A program made the position numbers and the translations under genes. DNA of 64,000 nt, from NCBI RefSeq assembly GCF_019703515.2, contig NC_059365.1, positions 42,056,501-42,120,500 on the forward strand, written 5' to 3'. Below, one piece after another: positions 11,521 through 23,469 of this stretch; positions within the stretch are counted from its first letter, which is position 1, and each line of letters begins with the position of its first letter. The notes under the pieces are model-generated. The model saw nothing but the letters and a program-made list of their open reading frames with translations. It was not told the DNA's origin and searched no databases. This DNA comes from Myxocyprinus asiaticus. Its lineage: Eukaryota > Chordata > Actinopteri > Cypriniformes > Catostomidae.

Positions 11521-11552
11521 ATAATATATATATATATATATATATATATAAA
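11521..11552. repeat. (TA)n microsatellite
   Basis: About 15 uninterrupted TA units in AT-rich unassigned DNA, not at a recognised transposon end. Confidence 0.85.
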
Positions 11553-11698
11553 CAGAATATTTGGAATCACATTATATAATTTACAACCCTTCCCCCTGGA
11601 CATTAACCCCCCCACCCAAAACAAACAGATACCCTAATGGTCAAATGCCAATTGACAAAGACACACAAACAGACAATAAAACAGTAGAAAATATTTAG

Positions 11699-11699
<1 letters not shown>

Positions 11700-11761
<62 letters not shown>
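11700..11761. repeat. (TA)n microsatellite abutting a Tc1 end
   Basis: About 30 TA units run directly into the terminal inverted repeat that starts at 11762. Tc1/mariner elements insert at TA, so the tract may be the original target or an expansion of the duplicated TA. Confidence 0.9.
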
Positions 11762-11762
<1 letters not shown>

Positions 11763-12072
11763 TGCATGCCCAATTATTAGGCAAACTGTATTCCTCAGGA
11801 TTAATTTTATTGTTGAACAAACACAATGCTCTCAGTAATCCAAAATGTTATTGAACCTCAAACCTGAATGTTTAACAAAGAAAAAGTGAGTTTTGTCTTT
11901 CTCAGGGGAATATATTATTATGCAACTATTAGTGTGCACAATTATTAGGCAACTAAATTACAAAAAGAATTTCTCCCAACTCAGTTGTTTTTTTCTCAAT
12001 TTGTAGAGTAGGTGCAACAAATAAGTAACACAAAATTACAATTAAATACATTTTTTGGCCTTTCAAAAATAT

Positions 12073-13621
12073 TCAGTGACCAATATAACCACCCCTCTTT
12101 TCAATAACTGCCATGAGCCTTCCATCCATGGAGTGTGTCAGTGTATTGATCTGTTCAAAATCAACTTTTGCTGAAGCAGCAACCACAGCCTCCCAAATGC
12201 TGTTCAAAGAGGTGTATTGTCTTCCCTCACTGTAAATCTCACGTTTGAGAAAGGCCCACAAGTTCTCAGTAGGATTTAAGTAAGGTGAGGAAGAGGAAGG
12301 GGTATTTGGGCATCTTTGAGGCCCTTGCTGGCTAGCCAAGCAGTGGAGTACTTGGATGCATGTGATGGAGCATTGTCCTGCATAAAGATCATGGCCTTCT
12401 TGAATGTTGAGGACTTCTTCCTGTACCACTGCTTGAAGAAAGTACATTCCAGAAACTGGCAGGTTTGAGAGTTGAGTTTCAGTCCATCTTCTACTCGAAA
12501 AGGTCCAACTACCTCATCCTTAATGATAACAGCCCATACCAGTACCCCTCCTCCACCTTGCTGGCACCTGACTCGAAGTGGTGCCCTGTGTCCATTAGTG
12601 ATCCAGCCACAGGCCCATCCATCTGGTCCATCAAGAGTCACTATCATTTCATCTAACCTTTGAGAAATCTGTCTTCATGTATTTCTTTGCCCAATCTTGA
12701 CGCTTCAACTTGTGAATATATTCAGTGGTAGTCATGTTTCAGCCTTCTTGACCTTGGCCATGTATCTGAGCACTTGACACCTTGTACTTCTGGACACACC
12801 ATGTAGTTTGCAGTTCTGGAATATGGTAGCATTGGAGGATAATGGGTTCCTGGTAGCTTCACGTTTAATTCTTCTCAAGTCTTTTGCAGTTAATTTGCGC
12901 CTTTTCTTCTCCATGAGTTTTTTGCGCCCCAGTTGACTATTCGCAACAAAACTTTTGATTATCCGGTGGTCATGCCTCAATAGTTTAGCTATTTCAAGAG
13001 TGTTGCATCCATCTGAAAGGCATTTTACAATATTTTACTTTCTAGTGTCAGTTAAAGAGCACCTATTATGGTTTTTAAACATGCCTAATTTTGTTTTAAA
13101 GGTCTCATACAATAGATTTACATGCATCCAAGGTCAAAAAACACTTTAATTTGCTCATAATTTAAATTGCAGCATTACCTTTTTTTCCCAGTGTCAAAAA
13201 ATGACTCGTTCAATGATCCATTTTAAAGAATTCATTCTAAACTCCTGCTTTCAGAGAGCCTAATGAGCTCTGACTGGTCAGAGGTCCCAGTTTGTTGTGA
13301 TTGGTCTACCGCTTAGTGTAGTGTTTGAGGGTGGGTCAAAGCTGCTCGCGAGCAGCCAATGAAGACCAGAGGCGGTTTTTTTTGTTACCAAATTATGTAG
13401 GTTAGTACAGGAAGTAAGTCTGGAATTACTAACAACTCATTTCAGGTGTTCAGAATCGGTTCTTTCTTTTGGGGGTCAATAACTCCATTTGTCGTGCACT
13501 TTGATTTTTGAAACTTTGCAGACTTTTTTTTACATTCACAAACAGCTATATAACACACTACATGAATGGTAATATTTGAAAAACCATAATAGGTGCTCTT
13601 TAAATCAATTTTTTGGCCCAT
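12073..13621 (-). pseudogene. Tc1/mariner transposase, frameshifted and interrupted
   Basis: Transposase of the surrounding element. The ATG on the minus strand at 13621-13619 gives an MGQKIDL start, at the expected place inside the left end. The N-terminal helix-turn-helix is split by the TTAA element at 13052-13603 and resumes with a 'MRHDHRIIKSFV' segment (12980 downward). The catalytic core has MQDNAPSHASK (second Asp, about 12375) and NPTENLWAFLKREI (Glu, about 12265). These two motifs lie in different frames, so there is a frameshift between them. The C-terminus is at 12073. It cannot make a working enzyme. Confidence 0.8.
13052..13603. mobile_element. TTAA-flanked MITE (piggyBac- or Kolobok-like) nested in a Tc1 gene
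   Basis: The inserted segment is flanked by TTAA at 13052-13055 and 13600-13603. Its inverted termini are AGAGCACCTATTATGG (13056) and CCATAATAGGTGCTCT (to 13599). Deleting the segment plus one TTAA restores continuity of the surrounding transposon. It has no coding capacity. A TTAA duplication is used by piggyBac and Kolobok elements; the termini alone do not decide between them. Confidence 0.8.
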
Positions 13622-13851
13622 TTTACCTGATGTAATGAAGCTGCCTAATAATTATGCACACCTTGATATAAGGTGTTAGTCACTTTTTCCACACCCTCCC
13701 TCATTACACAAATACATACCACCTGAAAATGACTGAATCCAATAAGCATTCAAGTTTATATGGTTTGGAGTGGGAAAATGTGCATGGAAATAATAATAAG
13801 ATCAGAATACTCACTTGCCTAATAATTGGGCATGCAGTGTATGTATGTATG

Positions 13852-13856
<5 letters not shown>

Positions 13857-13922
<66 letters not shown>
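13857..13922. repeat. (TA)n microsatellite joining two Tc1 elements
   Basis: About 32 TA units, with the end of the element at 11762-13839 on one side (17 bp of TATG repeats between) and the terminus of the next at 13923 on the other. Confidence 0.9.
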
Positions 13923-13925
<3 letters not shown>

Positions 13926-15509
13926 GTGCATCTCAATAAATTAGAATGTCGTGGAAAAGTTCATTTATTTCAGTAATTCAACTCAAATTGTGAAACTCGT
14001 GTAATAAATAAATTCAATGCACACAGACTGAAGTAGTTTAAGTCTTTGGTTCTTTTAATTGTGATGATTTTGGCTCACATTTAACAAAAACCCACCAATT
14101 CACTATCTCAGAAAATTAGAATATGGTGACATGCCAATCAGCTAATCAACTCAAAACACCTGCAAAGGTTTCCTGAGCCTTCAAAATGGTCTCTCAGTTT
14201 GGTTCACTAGGCTACACAATCATGGGGAAGACTGCTGATCTGACAGTTGTCCAGAAGACAATCATTGACACCCTTCACAAGGAGGGTAAACCACAAACAT
14301 TCATTGCCAAAGAAGCTGGCTGTTCACAGAGTGCTGTATCCAAGCATGTTAACAGAAAGTTGAATGGAAGGAAAAAGTGTGGAAGAAAAAGATGCACAAC
14401 CAACCGAGAGAACCGCAGCCTTATGAGGATTGTCAAGCAAAATTGATTCAAGAATTTGGGTGAACTTCACAAGGAATGGACTGAGGCTGGGGTCAAGGCA
14501 TTAAGAGCCACCACACACAGATGTGTCAAGGAATTTGGCTACAGTTGTTGTATTCCTCTTGTTAAGCCACTCCTGAACCACAGACAATGTCAGAGGCGTC
14601 TTACCTGGGCTAAGGAGAAGAAGAACTGGACTGTTGCCCAGTGGTCCAAAGTCCTCTTTTCAGATGAGAGCAAGTTTTGTATTTCATTTAGAAACCAAGG
14701 TCCTAGAGTCTGGAGGAAGGGTGGATAAGCTCATAGCCCAAGTTGCTTGAAGTCCAGTGTTAAGTTTCCACAAGTCTGTGATGATTTGGGGTGCAATGTC
14801 ATCTGCTGGTGTTGGTCCATTTGTGTTTTTTGAAAACCAAAGTCACTGTACCCGTTTACCAAGAAATTTTGGAGCACTTCATGCTTCCTTCTGCTGACCA
14901 GCTTTTTAAAGATGCTGATTTCCTTTTCCAGCAGGATTTGGCACCTGCCCACACTGCCAAAAGCACCAAAAATTTGGTTAAATGACCATGGTGTTGGTGT
15001 GCTTGACTGGCCAGCAAACTCACCAGACCTGAACCCCATAGAGAATCTATGGGGTATTGTCAAGAGGAAAATGAGAAACAAGAGACCAAAAAATGCAGAT
15101 GAGCTGAAGGCCACTGTCAAAGAAACCTTGGCTTCCATACCACCTCAGCAGTGCCACAAACTGATCACCTCCATGCCACACCGAATTGAGGCAGTAATTA
15201 AATCAAAAGGAGCCCCTACCAAGTATTGAGTACATATACAGTAAATGAACATACTTTCCAGAAGGCCAACAATTCACTAAAAATGTTTTTTTTATTGGTC
15301 TTATGATGTATTCAAATTTTTTGAGATAGTGAATTGGTGGGTTTTTGTTAAATGTGAGCCAAAATCATCACAATTAAAAGAACCAAAGACTTAAACTACT
15401 TCAGTCTGTGTGCATTGAATTTATTTAATACACGAGTTTCACAATTTGGGTTGAATTACTGAAATAAATGAACTTTTCCAAGACATTCTAATTTATTGAG
15501 ATGCACCTG
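13923..15509 (+). mobile_element. Tc1-type transposon with ~200-bp inverted repeats
   Basis: The element is flanked by TA (13921-13922 and 15510-15511). It starts with CAGGTGCATCTCAATAAATT, and the right end is the exact inverse. The two ends stay alignable for about 200 bp (13923-14122 against 15310-15509), with only scattered differences such as 'gtcgtgg/gtcttgg'. The 1587-bp length is typical for Tc1. One transposase gene lies between the repeats. High TIR identity suggests a fairly recent insertion, although the gene is already broken. Confidence 0.9.
14222..15229 (+). pseudogene. Tc1-like transposase, one stop and two frameshifts
   Basis: The likely start is the ATG at 14222 (MGKTADLTVVQKT). 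It leads into a helix-turn-helix (EAGCSQSAVSKHVNRKL) and a basic stretch. The frame is broken by TGA at 14444-14446, resumes in the same frame to 14728, shifts for 14791-14985, then shifts back to finish at 15229. The catalytic triad is visible across the pieces: VLFSDESKF (Asp 1), FLFQQDLAPAHTAKS (Asp 2) and SPDLNPIENLWG (Glu). All key residues survive but are spread over two frames. Confidence 0.85.
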
Positions 15510-15639
15510 TATATATAAACCTGTATACATTCAAAAACAAAAAGGCTACAACACACATTTAAAACAACACATCTCCCTGCACTGCTCCTCCCCGAGAGCC
15601 TTCTAAAAAGGCTAAATAGCTGCCATATTTCTTATTGAA

Positions 15640-18538
15640 TTAATCCATTTTGCCTAGCCTTCTATGTGACAATTCTTCAAATGTCACTACCCTACCCATC
15701 TCTGCATACCACTCACGAAACGAGGGCGCTCCATCTGACTTCCATCCTCTAAGGATAACCAGTCTGCTTATCATAACACTGGCCAGGATCCAATTCTTCA
15801 TGTACTTATCCCCTACATCAATGACCGCCCCATCACCTAAAATACAGAGTCTGGGGTAAAATGAGATTTGAGTATCTAATACGTCACCCGTAAAATTCTG
15901 GACCCTTATCCACAATTCTTTTATCTTAACACACCACCAAAACATGGGCTGTGTCCCCATCTTCTGATTGGCATCGCCAGCAGGTGGGAGTGTCTTTAAG
16001 ACCCAGCCTATACAATCTAGAGGGGGTCCAATAGAATCTATGTAAAATCTTAAATTGCATAAGGCGTACCCTTGCATCTCTAGATGTAGACTTGATTTTT
16101 TTTAGAATCCTAGCCCACACTCCCTCCTCCAAGTTTAGATCTTTCTCCCATAATCTCTTGAGCGAAGTTGAAGCTCCATCCCCCAGACTCTGAAGTAGCA
16201 GGGAGTAATACACTGATGTCTCGTGGCCTTTTCCAAATGCAGTAATCACCATTTCCAGAGTATCTGCCGCTTTAGGGGTGTGTATACTACCCCCAAAAAT
16301 AGTACAGAGCAGGTGGCGCAGAACTGAGATCTGGGAATCCTAAAATGTTGAAGCATATTTTCAAAAGATCTCAACACTCCACTCTCATATAGGTCACTGA
16401 GTGTAGTAACCCCCCTCACAATCCACTCTGACCAGCAGAAAGGGGACTTATTAATACATAATTTAGGATTCTGCCATATGTTCGAGGCAACATTTAAATA
16501 AATGTCCGAATTAAACACTCAGGACACTTTTGTCCATACCGAGTGCAAATGCTAGATAACAGGGTATAACTTAACTTCTCTAATTAGTTTGATAGAAAGG
16601 CTTTGCAATGGCGAAATAGGGGCAAGAACTTCCTGTTCAAAACAAAACCAGGGAGGGGCTCTCTCAGGTGGAAGCGACCAATGAGCCAAATGTCTGAGAC
16701 CGAATGCATAATAATAAAACAAATTCTTGTGTAGGCCTAGCCCACCTATATCAGTCGGCCTATGTAACTTATTGAAATGTAATCTGGGTACCATTCCAAA
16801 TGAAGGACTTCACTATGTTATCAAATTGCTTGAAATAAGAGAGGGGGACAACTACAGAGAGAGATTGTAGCAGGTAGTTGAATTTTGGAATACAATTAAT
16901 TTTAATAACATTAACTTTCCCAATCATAGATAAATGTGATGAAACCCACCTGTTCACATTGCTCGAAAACCTTTTTATTAAGAGGTCAAAATTAACTCTA
17001 ACTAAATCACACAATTTTGCTGGGAATAAAATGCCCAAATACTTAATGCCTTGTTTAGGCCACTGGAAGGCGCCCGGCTGAAAAGCTGTTACTGTGCAGT
17101 ATGCTGTCAGAGCCAAAGCTTCGGATTTAGACCAATTGACTCTGTATCCTGCGAACTTAGAAAAGGAGTTAATAATTCTGTGGAGGCAAGGCATAGATCT
17201 AGTGGGGTTGGAGACGAATAATAAAATATCATCTGCGTAAAGCAAAAATTTATGCGCTATACCTCCCAACACCACCCCTAGAAAATCATCTTTCTTTCTT
17301 ATTGTGGCTGCTAATGGTTCCAGGGCAAGACAGAACAATAATGGGAAAGAGGGCAACCCTGTCGGGTAGCTCCTGTCAAGAGTATAATTATCTCAAATTA
17401 ATTCATTTGTTTGTACTGCCGCTACCGGGTGTCTATAAAGTAACTTAATCCATCCAATAAAAGTATTCCCGAACCCGTATATTTCCAAAATCTTAAAAAG
17501 ATAATCCCATTCTACCATATCAAATGCCTTTTCGGCGTCAAGTGAGATGGCAGCGACCGGAGTCTGATCATTCGCCACTGACCACATGATATTGATGAAA
17601 CACCTAATGTTATCAGAAGAGCTATGGCCCCAAATAAACCCCACCTGATCTATATGTATAAGAGATTTTTGACAATATTTTAACGTCTTGCTGGATCAGG
17701 GAAATTGGACAGTAGCTCTTACACTCGCTTGGATCTTTGTCCTTTTTAAGAATCAGACTGAACCGGGCTTGTGTCATAGTTGGGGGAAGCTTTCCATTCT
17801 TTAATGATTCTGTATAAACTTCTAACAAAAGTGGAGCCAATTCTGTAGCATAAGATCTAAAAAATTCAGCGGCAAAGCCATCTGGCCCCAGAGCCTTGCC
17901 TGTAGGCATGGCCTTAATTACCTCGTCAAGCTCCTCCAAGTTTATCTCAGAATCAAGAGAATTTTTTTGCTCAGTCATCAGTTTAGGGAGTTGTAATGGT
18001 TCCACAAAGTTTCTAATATCTTCATCAGTAGACAAAGATGTGGAATGGTAGAGATCAAGATAGAATTCTTTAAAAGCATTATTGATATTGATGGCCGAGG
18101 TAAATATTTTACCACCAGCAGATTTCACTGAGGGAATGGTAGAAAAAGATTCTCTCTGCTTTATAATATCTAGCCAAAAGCTTCCCTGCTTTGTCCCCTG
18201 ACTCAAAGTATGACTGTCCTGAATAGCCAAAACTCCACCTTCCGCAACAAAATAGTATTATATCCGTATTTCAATCAGGTCAGTTCTCTGAGGCCATCAG
18301 ACGACATTCGGTGCTTCAGCTCTGCCTCGGCATTTTTAATATTCCCTTCCAACTCCACGAGTTCTCGTGCTATGGATTTTTTGATGAATGTGGCATACTG
18401 TATGATCTGGCCCCTAAGAACCGCCTTAAGTGCGTCCCAAGCCACGCCCACAGAGGATACTGAGGACCAGTTGGTCTCCATATTTCAGCTTTTAACATTT
18501 GTTGGAATTCATGATTTTGCAAAAGGGATACATTAAAG

Positions 18539-18603
<65 letters not shown>

Positions 18604-19312
18604 TTCTTTTTCTCCGTATGTGGCAGCACCTCTAAACTCACCAGGGCGTGATCTGAGACTAAGATGTTTCCAACTGAGCAATCAATGACAGAGGAAATGA
18701 GGGACTTAGATATATATAAAAAATCTGTTCTAAAATAAATCTTATGGACTGATGAAAAAATGTATAGTCCCTAACTGATGGGTTCAGAAGTCTCCAAATA
18801 TCTGTAAGACCAAGATTTTTACACATCCTGTGAAGCGTCAATGTTGCTCTAGGGGGCTTACACACTTTTGCTTCACTATGATCAAGGACTGAGTCCATCA
18901 AAAGATTAAAGTCTCCTCCCAATATTAAATCATGAGGGGTGCCAGCGGCTTGCAACAACCCTTCAATATCTATAAAAAAGTCATGATCATCAGCGTTATG
19001 TGCGCAAATATTAGCCAAAATCAACCTTTGCCCCTGAATTTCTGCTAAAACAATAATGACTCTTCCTAATTTATCTTTAATCTGTTTGAGACATTTGAAT
19101 TGTAGATGTTTATTTATCAATGTAATGACTCCCCTGCTCTTACTTGAGCCAGCACTAATGAAAGCATGTCCACCCCATATCTTCCTACATTTTTCAGCTT
19201 CCTGCGAGGAAAGATGCTTTTCTTGAAGAAACACTATATCATATTTCTTACGTTTAAGAAAGAAATAACCTTCCTTCTTTTTACAGGGTGCCCCAACCCA
19301 TTCACATTCCAC
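15640..19312 (-). pseudogene. L1 ORF2: endonuclease and reverse transcriptase
   Basis: ORF2 nicks target DNA and primes reverse transcription there. The endonuclease (19312-18659) shows DIVFLQEKHLS, 'LILGGDFNLLMD' and 'NPSVRDYTFFHQS', corresponding to the catalytic blocks of the AP-endonuclease fold. A (TA)n tract at 18541-18600 sits in the linker. The RT follows, with GKALGPDGFAAEFF (about 17880), 'ISLDAEKAFDMVEWDYLF' (about 17540) and the catalytic LLYADDILLFVSNP (about 17230). The C-terminus has 'FYWTPSRLYRLGLKDTPTCWRCQ' followed by 'DTAHVLVVC', the L1-type zinc-knuckle region. Several frameshifts split it into at least seven frames. Confidence 0.85.
18541..18600. repeat. (TA)30 expansion inside L1 ORF2
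   Basis: A pure TA tract within the region joining endonuclease and reverse transcriptase. Coding resumes on both sides ('GAATYGEKE' upstream, 'RFNVSLLQNHEFQQ' downstream), so the tract arose or expanded after the LINE inserted. Confidence 0.9.
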
Positions 19313-19940
19313 GTGGAGAGAGACAATCCACTCATATTAACATTTGACATTTTGACATATTAGAAAGATAGATTGTGAATAGATTGTGTGTCAAAAATAA
19401 AATTATGAAAGACCACATTCACCATTGGTGCACCAAACAACCCCTGATCTTCCCCCAGAACAAAAAGAAAAAAAAAGAAAAAAGAAAAAAGAAAAACATG
19501 CGCATTAACCCCATGCACGACAGCACCAACAGGCGTCCATGCCTCTATACTCAAACAGTCCATGTATGTCTACGAGAGTCCCCGTGACAACTTTGTTGTC
19601 AGATTGCTCAAGTCTGGTGTTTCTATTCAAATTTTGTGAGACAGAGTTACAAAGCAAAAAATAGTCTATAAAAAACTCCATCGGCTAGGCGGAACCAGCA
19701 CAAAAAGAAATGAAAAAGGCGCCCAGCTTCCTCGGACAGTCAAATGTGTGTTCAGTAAGTCAGGCTCACTAAGCAGCAACATGAAAATGCCAAATGGCTT
19801 ACTCACTCCAATGTTTTTATGAAGGGCAGTGCTTGCTGTGGGCGTGTAAATTCTCTACGTCCATCCTTAGTATCTATTCTCAGTTTGGCCGGAAACATCA
19901 GAGAAAAAGCAAGCCTCCGTTGATGTAAGAGATTCTTGAA
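19313..19940. other. L1 inter-ORF spacer
   Basis: Lies between ORF1 and ORF2 of the minus-strand LINE. It contains an A-rich stretch (19460-19500), and short frames across it show no domain. Confidence 0.5.
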
Positions 19941-20535
19941 TCAATCACGTTTCTCTCTTGTCGAATTCGCAAAGTCTGGGAACAAGAAAATGCTGTGGTT
20001 CTTGCAAGAAAGCTTTCCTTTACACCTCGCCTCGCGTAACACAAGATCTTTATCGGATGATCTCAGAAATTTGGCCAGAATTGTTTGGGGCCTGCCTCCC
20101 TCCGCGGATCTCCTAGCCGGGACTCTGTGAGCTCGATCAATTTCCAGCTTATAGCCTGTTATGTCGAGCAGACTCAGGAAGAGCTTGTCTAGGAATTTCA
20201 CCATATCTCTGCCTTCTTCATTCTCAGGAATTCCAACAATTCAGACATTTTTTTCACCGATTACAATTCTCCAAATCCTCCGGTTTTTTCCAAATGCACT
20301 GCAAATCGACCATGGTCGCTAGCGGGTTAGCAGCTGATTCCCTCTCCGATGACTCCAGATAATCGATCCGTTTCTCGACGTCACCAATTCTTGTAACCAA
20401 CTCAGTGAATTTTGTCTCCATGGCCGTAATCGATCGACGTATTACAGCAAGATCCTTCAAGTCTGCCATGACCTTCGTCAGCATCACAGACATACTGGAC
20501 AGCTGACGCTGGATTTCTCCCGCCGCACCGTCCAA
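19941..20535 (-). pseudogene. L1 ORF1: RNA-binding coiled-coil protein
   Basis: ORF1 proteins form trimers that coat LINE RNA. The upstream frame (20535-20254) begins MDGAAGEIQRQLSSMSVML and has heptad-like repeats ('METKFTELVTRIGDVEKRI') expected of the coiled coil. The downstream frame (20204-19941) carries 'IDRAHRVPARRS', 'GRPQTILAKFLRSSDKDLVL' and 'REARCKGKL', the RRM/C-terminal block of L1 ORF1. A frameshift with stops at about 20204-20254 separates the two halves, so the product would be truncated. Confidence 0.8.
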
Positions 20536-20759
20536 ACTGAGTCCCTGTCATTGGTGTCAGCTTGAGCACATAAGTGTCTTTTAATGTCTCCAGAGCCCGA
20601 GGATTTTTAATTCTTTGACATATTGTCTTAGTTAAGAATCAGGATGTATCAAATCTTACCGGTTTATGACACAAATAGTAATACAACTAGCAAAGTGTGC
20701 AGAGCTCGCCATTCACATGTCCGACCCTCACATGGCACCACGCAACTCTCCCCTAGTTC

Positions 20760-22360
20760 TGTATTTAATATCTGTTCTGATTACAGAATTCAATAATATC
20801 ACCTGATAGTTATACAATATATGTAATTAGGGTGATAAGAAAATGAACCATGGTTTTACTATAGTAACTACGGTTGCCAGCTGTCTCATATTAGCTGGGA
20901 CGCCCTGTGTTTTGCCAAAATTACATTGTAATCTTGTCCCGTATTTCAGCAGCTCACGAGGAAACCCACGCATTGAAAGCATTTGTACTCAAAGCCATTA
21001 TAGACACTGTTAATTGAAGACTGTCATGGCAAATATACAGCAGCTTTCAGGAATGTGTCTTGTTCCTGAAATGTGAATAACTCTCATTTTGACTTTTCAT
21101 GCTTGATGTGTTCTCCTGACAAACATTGAGAAATTACTATCACTTTAACATATCTAACTTAAAACAGTGGTCAACTATTGAAGCTTGAGTCTTACAATTT
21201 GTATGATAAATCATTTTATGATTAAATAAGAATGTTATAATGCTGTGTTACAGTTAATGTATTGCATTGTTTGATCTTCTTTTAAAAATCACAATGTCAC
21301 TATTCTCCGATGACGTAGACCAATGGCAGTAAGAAGGTGTTTAACAGACAGTGCGAAGTTTTGTGAAAGTTTGCACTAGAAAGCTGTTTTGAACCACTGC
21401 ACAAACTCAAAAACACATTCTTTTTGACCAGATTTTGTTCAAAATGACATCACACATATTTGTTCTTTGATTTAGCTAGAAGTAGATTATATTGGTGCCT
21501 TTAAACCCAGTGAATTTGCTTGAAGAGTGCAGTTTTCTCTCTTGTGTTAATTTATTCCCCAATGAAACAGTTTTTCTTGTGTGTAGTATGATAGAGAGCA
21601 GAGCGTGCATTCACCTTGAAGCCAGCAGCACATACTGTACAGACTTCATATTCATTTTATTAAATCGCAGCCTCTTGCTGTTTAATAATCACACTGGATC
21701 AAGTAGCAACTGTCAAAAACATAGTTATTTGTATTTTGGATTGTGCTGTGAGGTTCTGTATAAAATTACTTCATATGATAAAAATAATGCAATGTTATGT
21801 TAAAAATTAATTCTTCTAATTTCATTTTAATTGAAATTTAATTAATTCATTTATTTGGACACTTTTTGATGATACAGTTTTATTAAACTGTCAAAAAAAT
21901 AAATAAAATAATTTTTCAAAAAAGTGTAAAATCTAAATGTTCACTTTCTTGACCTATATTAACTGATTCTGTCAAGGCATCTAATTGTTCAATCTGTTTT
22001 TGTGAAGACAACAGTTTGTTTTATCTATGACAAGACAAAAATTAAACTCATCTGCTAATAATGTTATACATAAATGTAATACGTGATATAGAAATTATAC
22101 CAAGAAAGATTTTTTTTAGTACATAAATTTTAGTTTATGGTGATGGGTATCAGCTATATTTTGATAAAAAGATTTGTAAGCCTGTGATAAGCTATGCTAG
22201 CTTGCTAACATAATTTATCAGAAGAGTGGTAGTGGCCTGTTTGGCACATTGGTTTTTGGGTTGTTTATCACACTTGATATAAAAAAAATAAAAATAAATA
22301 AAAATAAATAATAATAATTAATAACCTTCATACACACTATTTATCAACTTAATACCTCAA
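20760..22360. other. Unassigned AT-rich DNA
   Basis: No gene recognised. A short stretch at 21306-21345 ('gatgacgtagaccaatggcagtaagaaggtgtttaac') matches the terminal repeat of the element at 24140-25158, so a fragment of that family is here. The 103-codon frame at 21492-21803 shows no domain. Confidence 0.4.
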
Positions 22361-22361
22361 A

Positions 22362-22637
22362 ATACACACACACACACACACACGTGCGCGAGCGTGCATT
22401 GGTTTAGCTATCCTTATGAGGACCCTCCATAGGCCTAATGATTTTTATACTGTACAAACTATAGATTCTATCCCCTAACCCTACCCCTAAACCTAACCCT
22501 CACAGAAACCTTTTTGCATTTTTACATTTAATGTTATTTCCCTTGTGAGGACCGCTGGCTGGTCCTCACATTGTAGGTGATCTCAGGTTTTACTATCCTT
22601 GTGGAGACATTTGGTCCCCACAAGGATAGTAAAACAT

Positions 22638-22690
<53 letters not shown>
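22362..22690. mobile_element. Short MITE embedded in a (CA)n microsatellite, with terminal hairpin
   Basis: (CA)n at 22362-22383 and 22638-22688 flanks about 235 bp of other sequence. The inner ends are inverted: GGTTTAGCTATCCTTATGAG at 22401, and CAAGGATAGTAAAAC at 22621-22635. The right end also forms a perfect 18-bp hairpin (22587-22604 against 22618-22635, 13-nt loop). The middle includes 'cccctaaccctacccctaaacctaaccct'. This resembles a small non-autonomous element with associated (CA)n; class unknown. Confidence 0.55.
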
Positions 22691-22699
22691 ATAAAATAA

Positions 22700-23370
22700 T
22701 ATTATTACACATACACACAGTCAAGCCAAGACAATGATACAATAAGTTTTCATTTATGTTATTATTATTATTATTTACATTAACATATATAAAACTAATT
22801 TAATTAAGGAAAGATGTATATGTTTAGGAAAAAAATGTTCACATGAATTCCAAACTGTAAATTTGTATATATGAATCTTAACCATATTCATAAAATCATA
22901 TTAATGACATAAACATTAACTCATAATAATGATAAAAGACAATCATGCTGTTCTGTTGTCCTGGTTTAAAATAAACTGTTGTTTGTCTTTCTGTATATTG
23001 CTTCTCTCTTAAAACTGTACCGTTTTAACACTGCGCCAATAACTTTGACCATTTATTAACAAAAGTCAATACATATTTGATGATACTGAGTGTTTTTTTG
23101 TTTTTTTTTTTACCTAAAAACTTTCATTTGCCCCTTCTTGGGATATTTTAACATTTGTTCCACCAGAGATATTCAATGAAGTATTAAAAGTGTGCCAACC
23201 AAACCTGGTCTCCCCTACACTGAAAAGGAAATATCTGTACTCATACTCGGTTTCAGGAATGTGTATTAAGAAAGTAAATAGTACACATTTTGATTTCATG
23301 TTGACTGGTTACTCCAGAAGGACTGCCTAATCAGTATGTAATAAGTTTTACAGAAGTCATACAAGTTTGA
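22700..23370. other. Unassigned AT-rich DNA
   Basis: No gene and no recognised repeat. The 61-codon minus-strand frame at 23114-23299 has no domain. Confidence 0.35.
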
Positions 23371-23451
23371 AATAACATGAGGGTGAGTAAATAATGATAG
23401 ATTTTTTATTTATTTATTTATTTTATGTTTGGGTGAACTATTCCTTTAAAT
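23370..23451. repeat. Angel-like element, terminal fragment
   Basis: 'aacatgagggtgagtaaataatgata' is followed by GGGTGAACTATTCCTTTAAA, the right end of the Angel-type family. A 'ttta' repeat at 23407-23424 has expanded inside it. No matching left end was found. Confidence 0.6.
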
Positions 23452-23469
23452 AACTTATTGTTCTGTGGA

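Larger units (their letters stand above)
11762..13839 (-). mobile_element. Tc1/mariner element with nested TTAA element
   Basis: The termini are CTGCATGCCCAATTATTAGG at 11762 and its inverse ending CCTAATAATTGGGCATGCAG at 13837. The inverted repeats match over about 23 bp. (TA)n lies on both sides, as expected for TA-target insertion. Removing the TTAA insertion at 13052-13603 leaves about 1.5 kb, a normal length for the superfamily. The transposase gene is on the minus strand. Confidence 0.85.
15512..20757 (-). mobile_element. L1-type LINE, nearly full length, decayed
   Basis: A minus-strand non-LTR retrotransposon. Read 5' to 3' it has a short 5' region (20757-20540), ORF1, an inter-ORF spacer, ORF2 with AP-endonuclease and reverse transcriptase, and a 3' end near 15520 beside a Tc1 element. 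I see no poly(A) tail; the 3' end runs into an AT-rich junction. ORF order, ORF1 type and the ORF2 C-terminal cysteine motif fit L1/Tx1-like elements of fish. The boundaries are estimates. Confidence 0.8.

Noticed and set aside
13704..13944. Frames encoding long YIYIYI runs on both strands (also at 18370, 42678, 59850)
   Set aside because: Translation of TA microsatellites.
22587..22635. Rho-independent terminator or pre-miRNA
   Set aside because: This is vertebrate DNA, so a bacterial terminator does not apply. The 18-bp stem is too short for a typical pre-miRNA and belongs to a repeat terminus.
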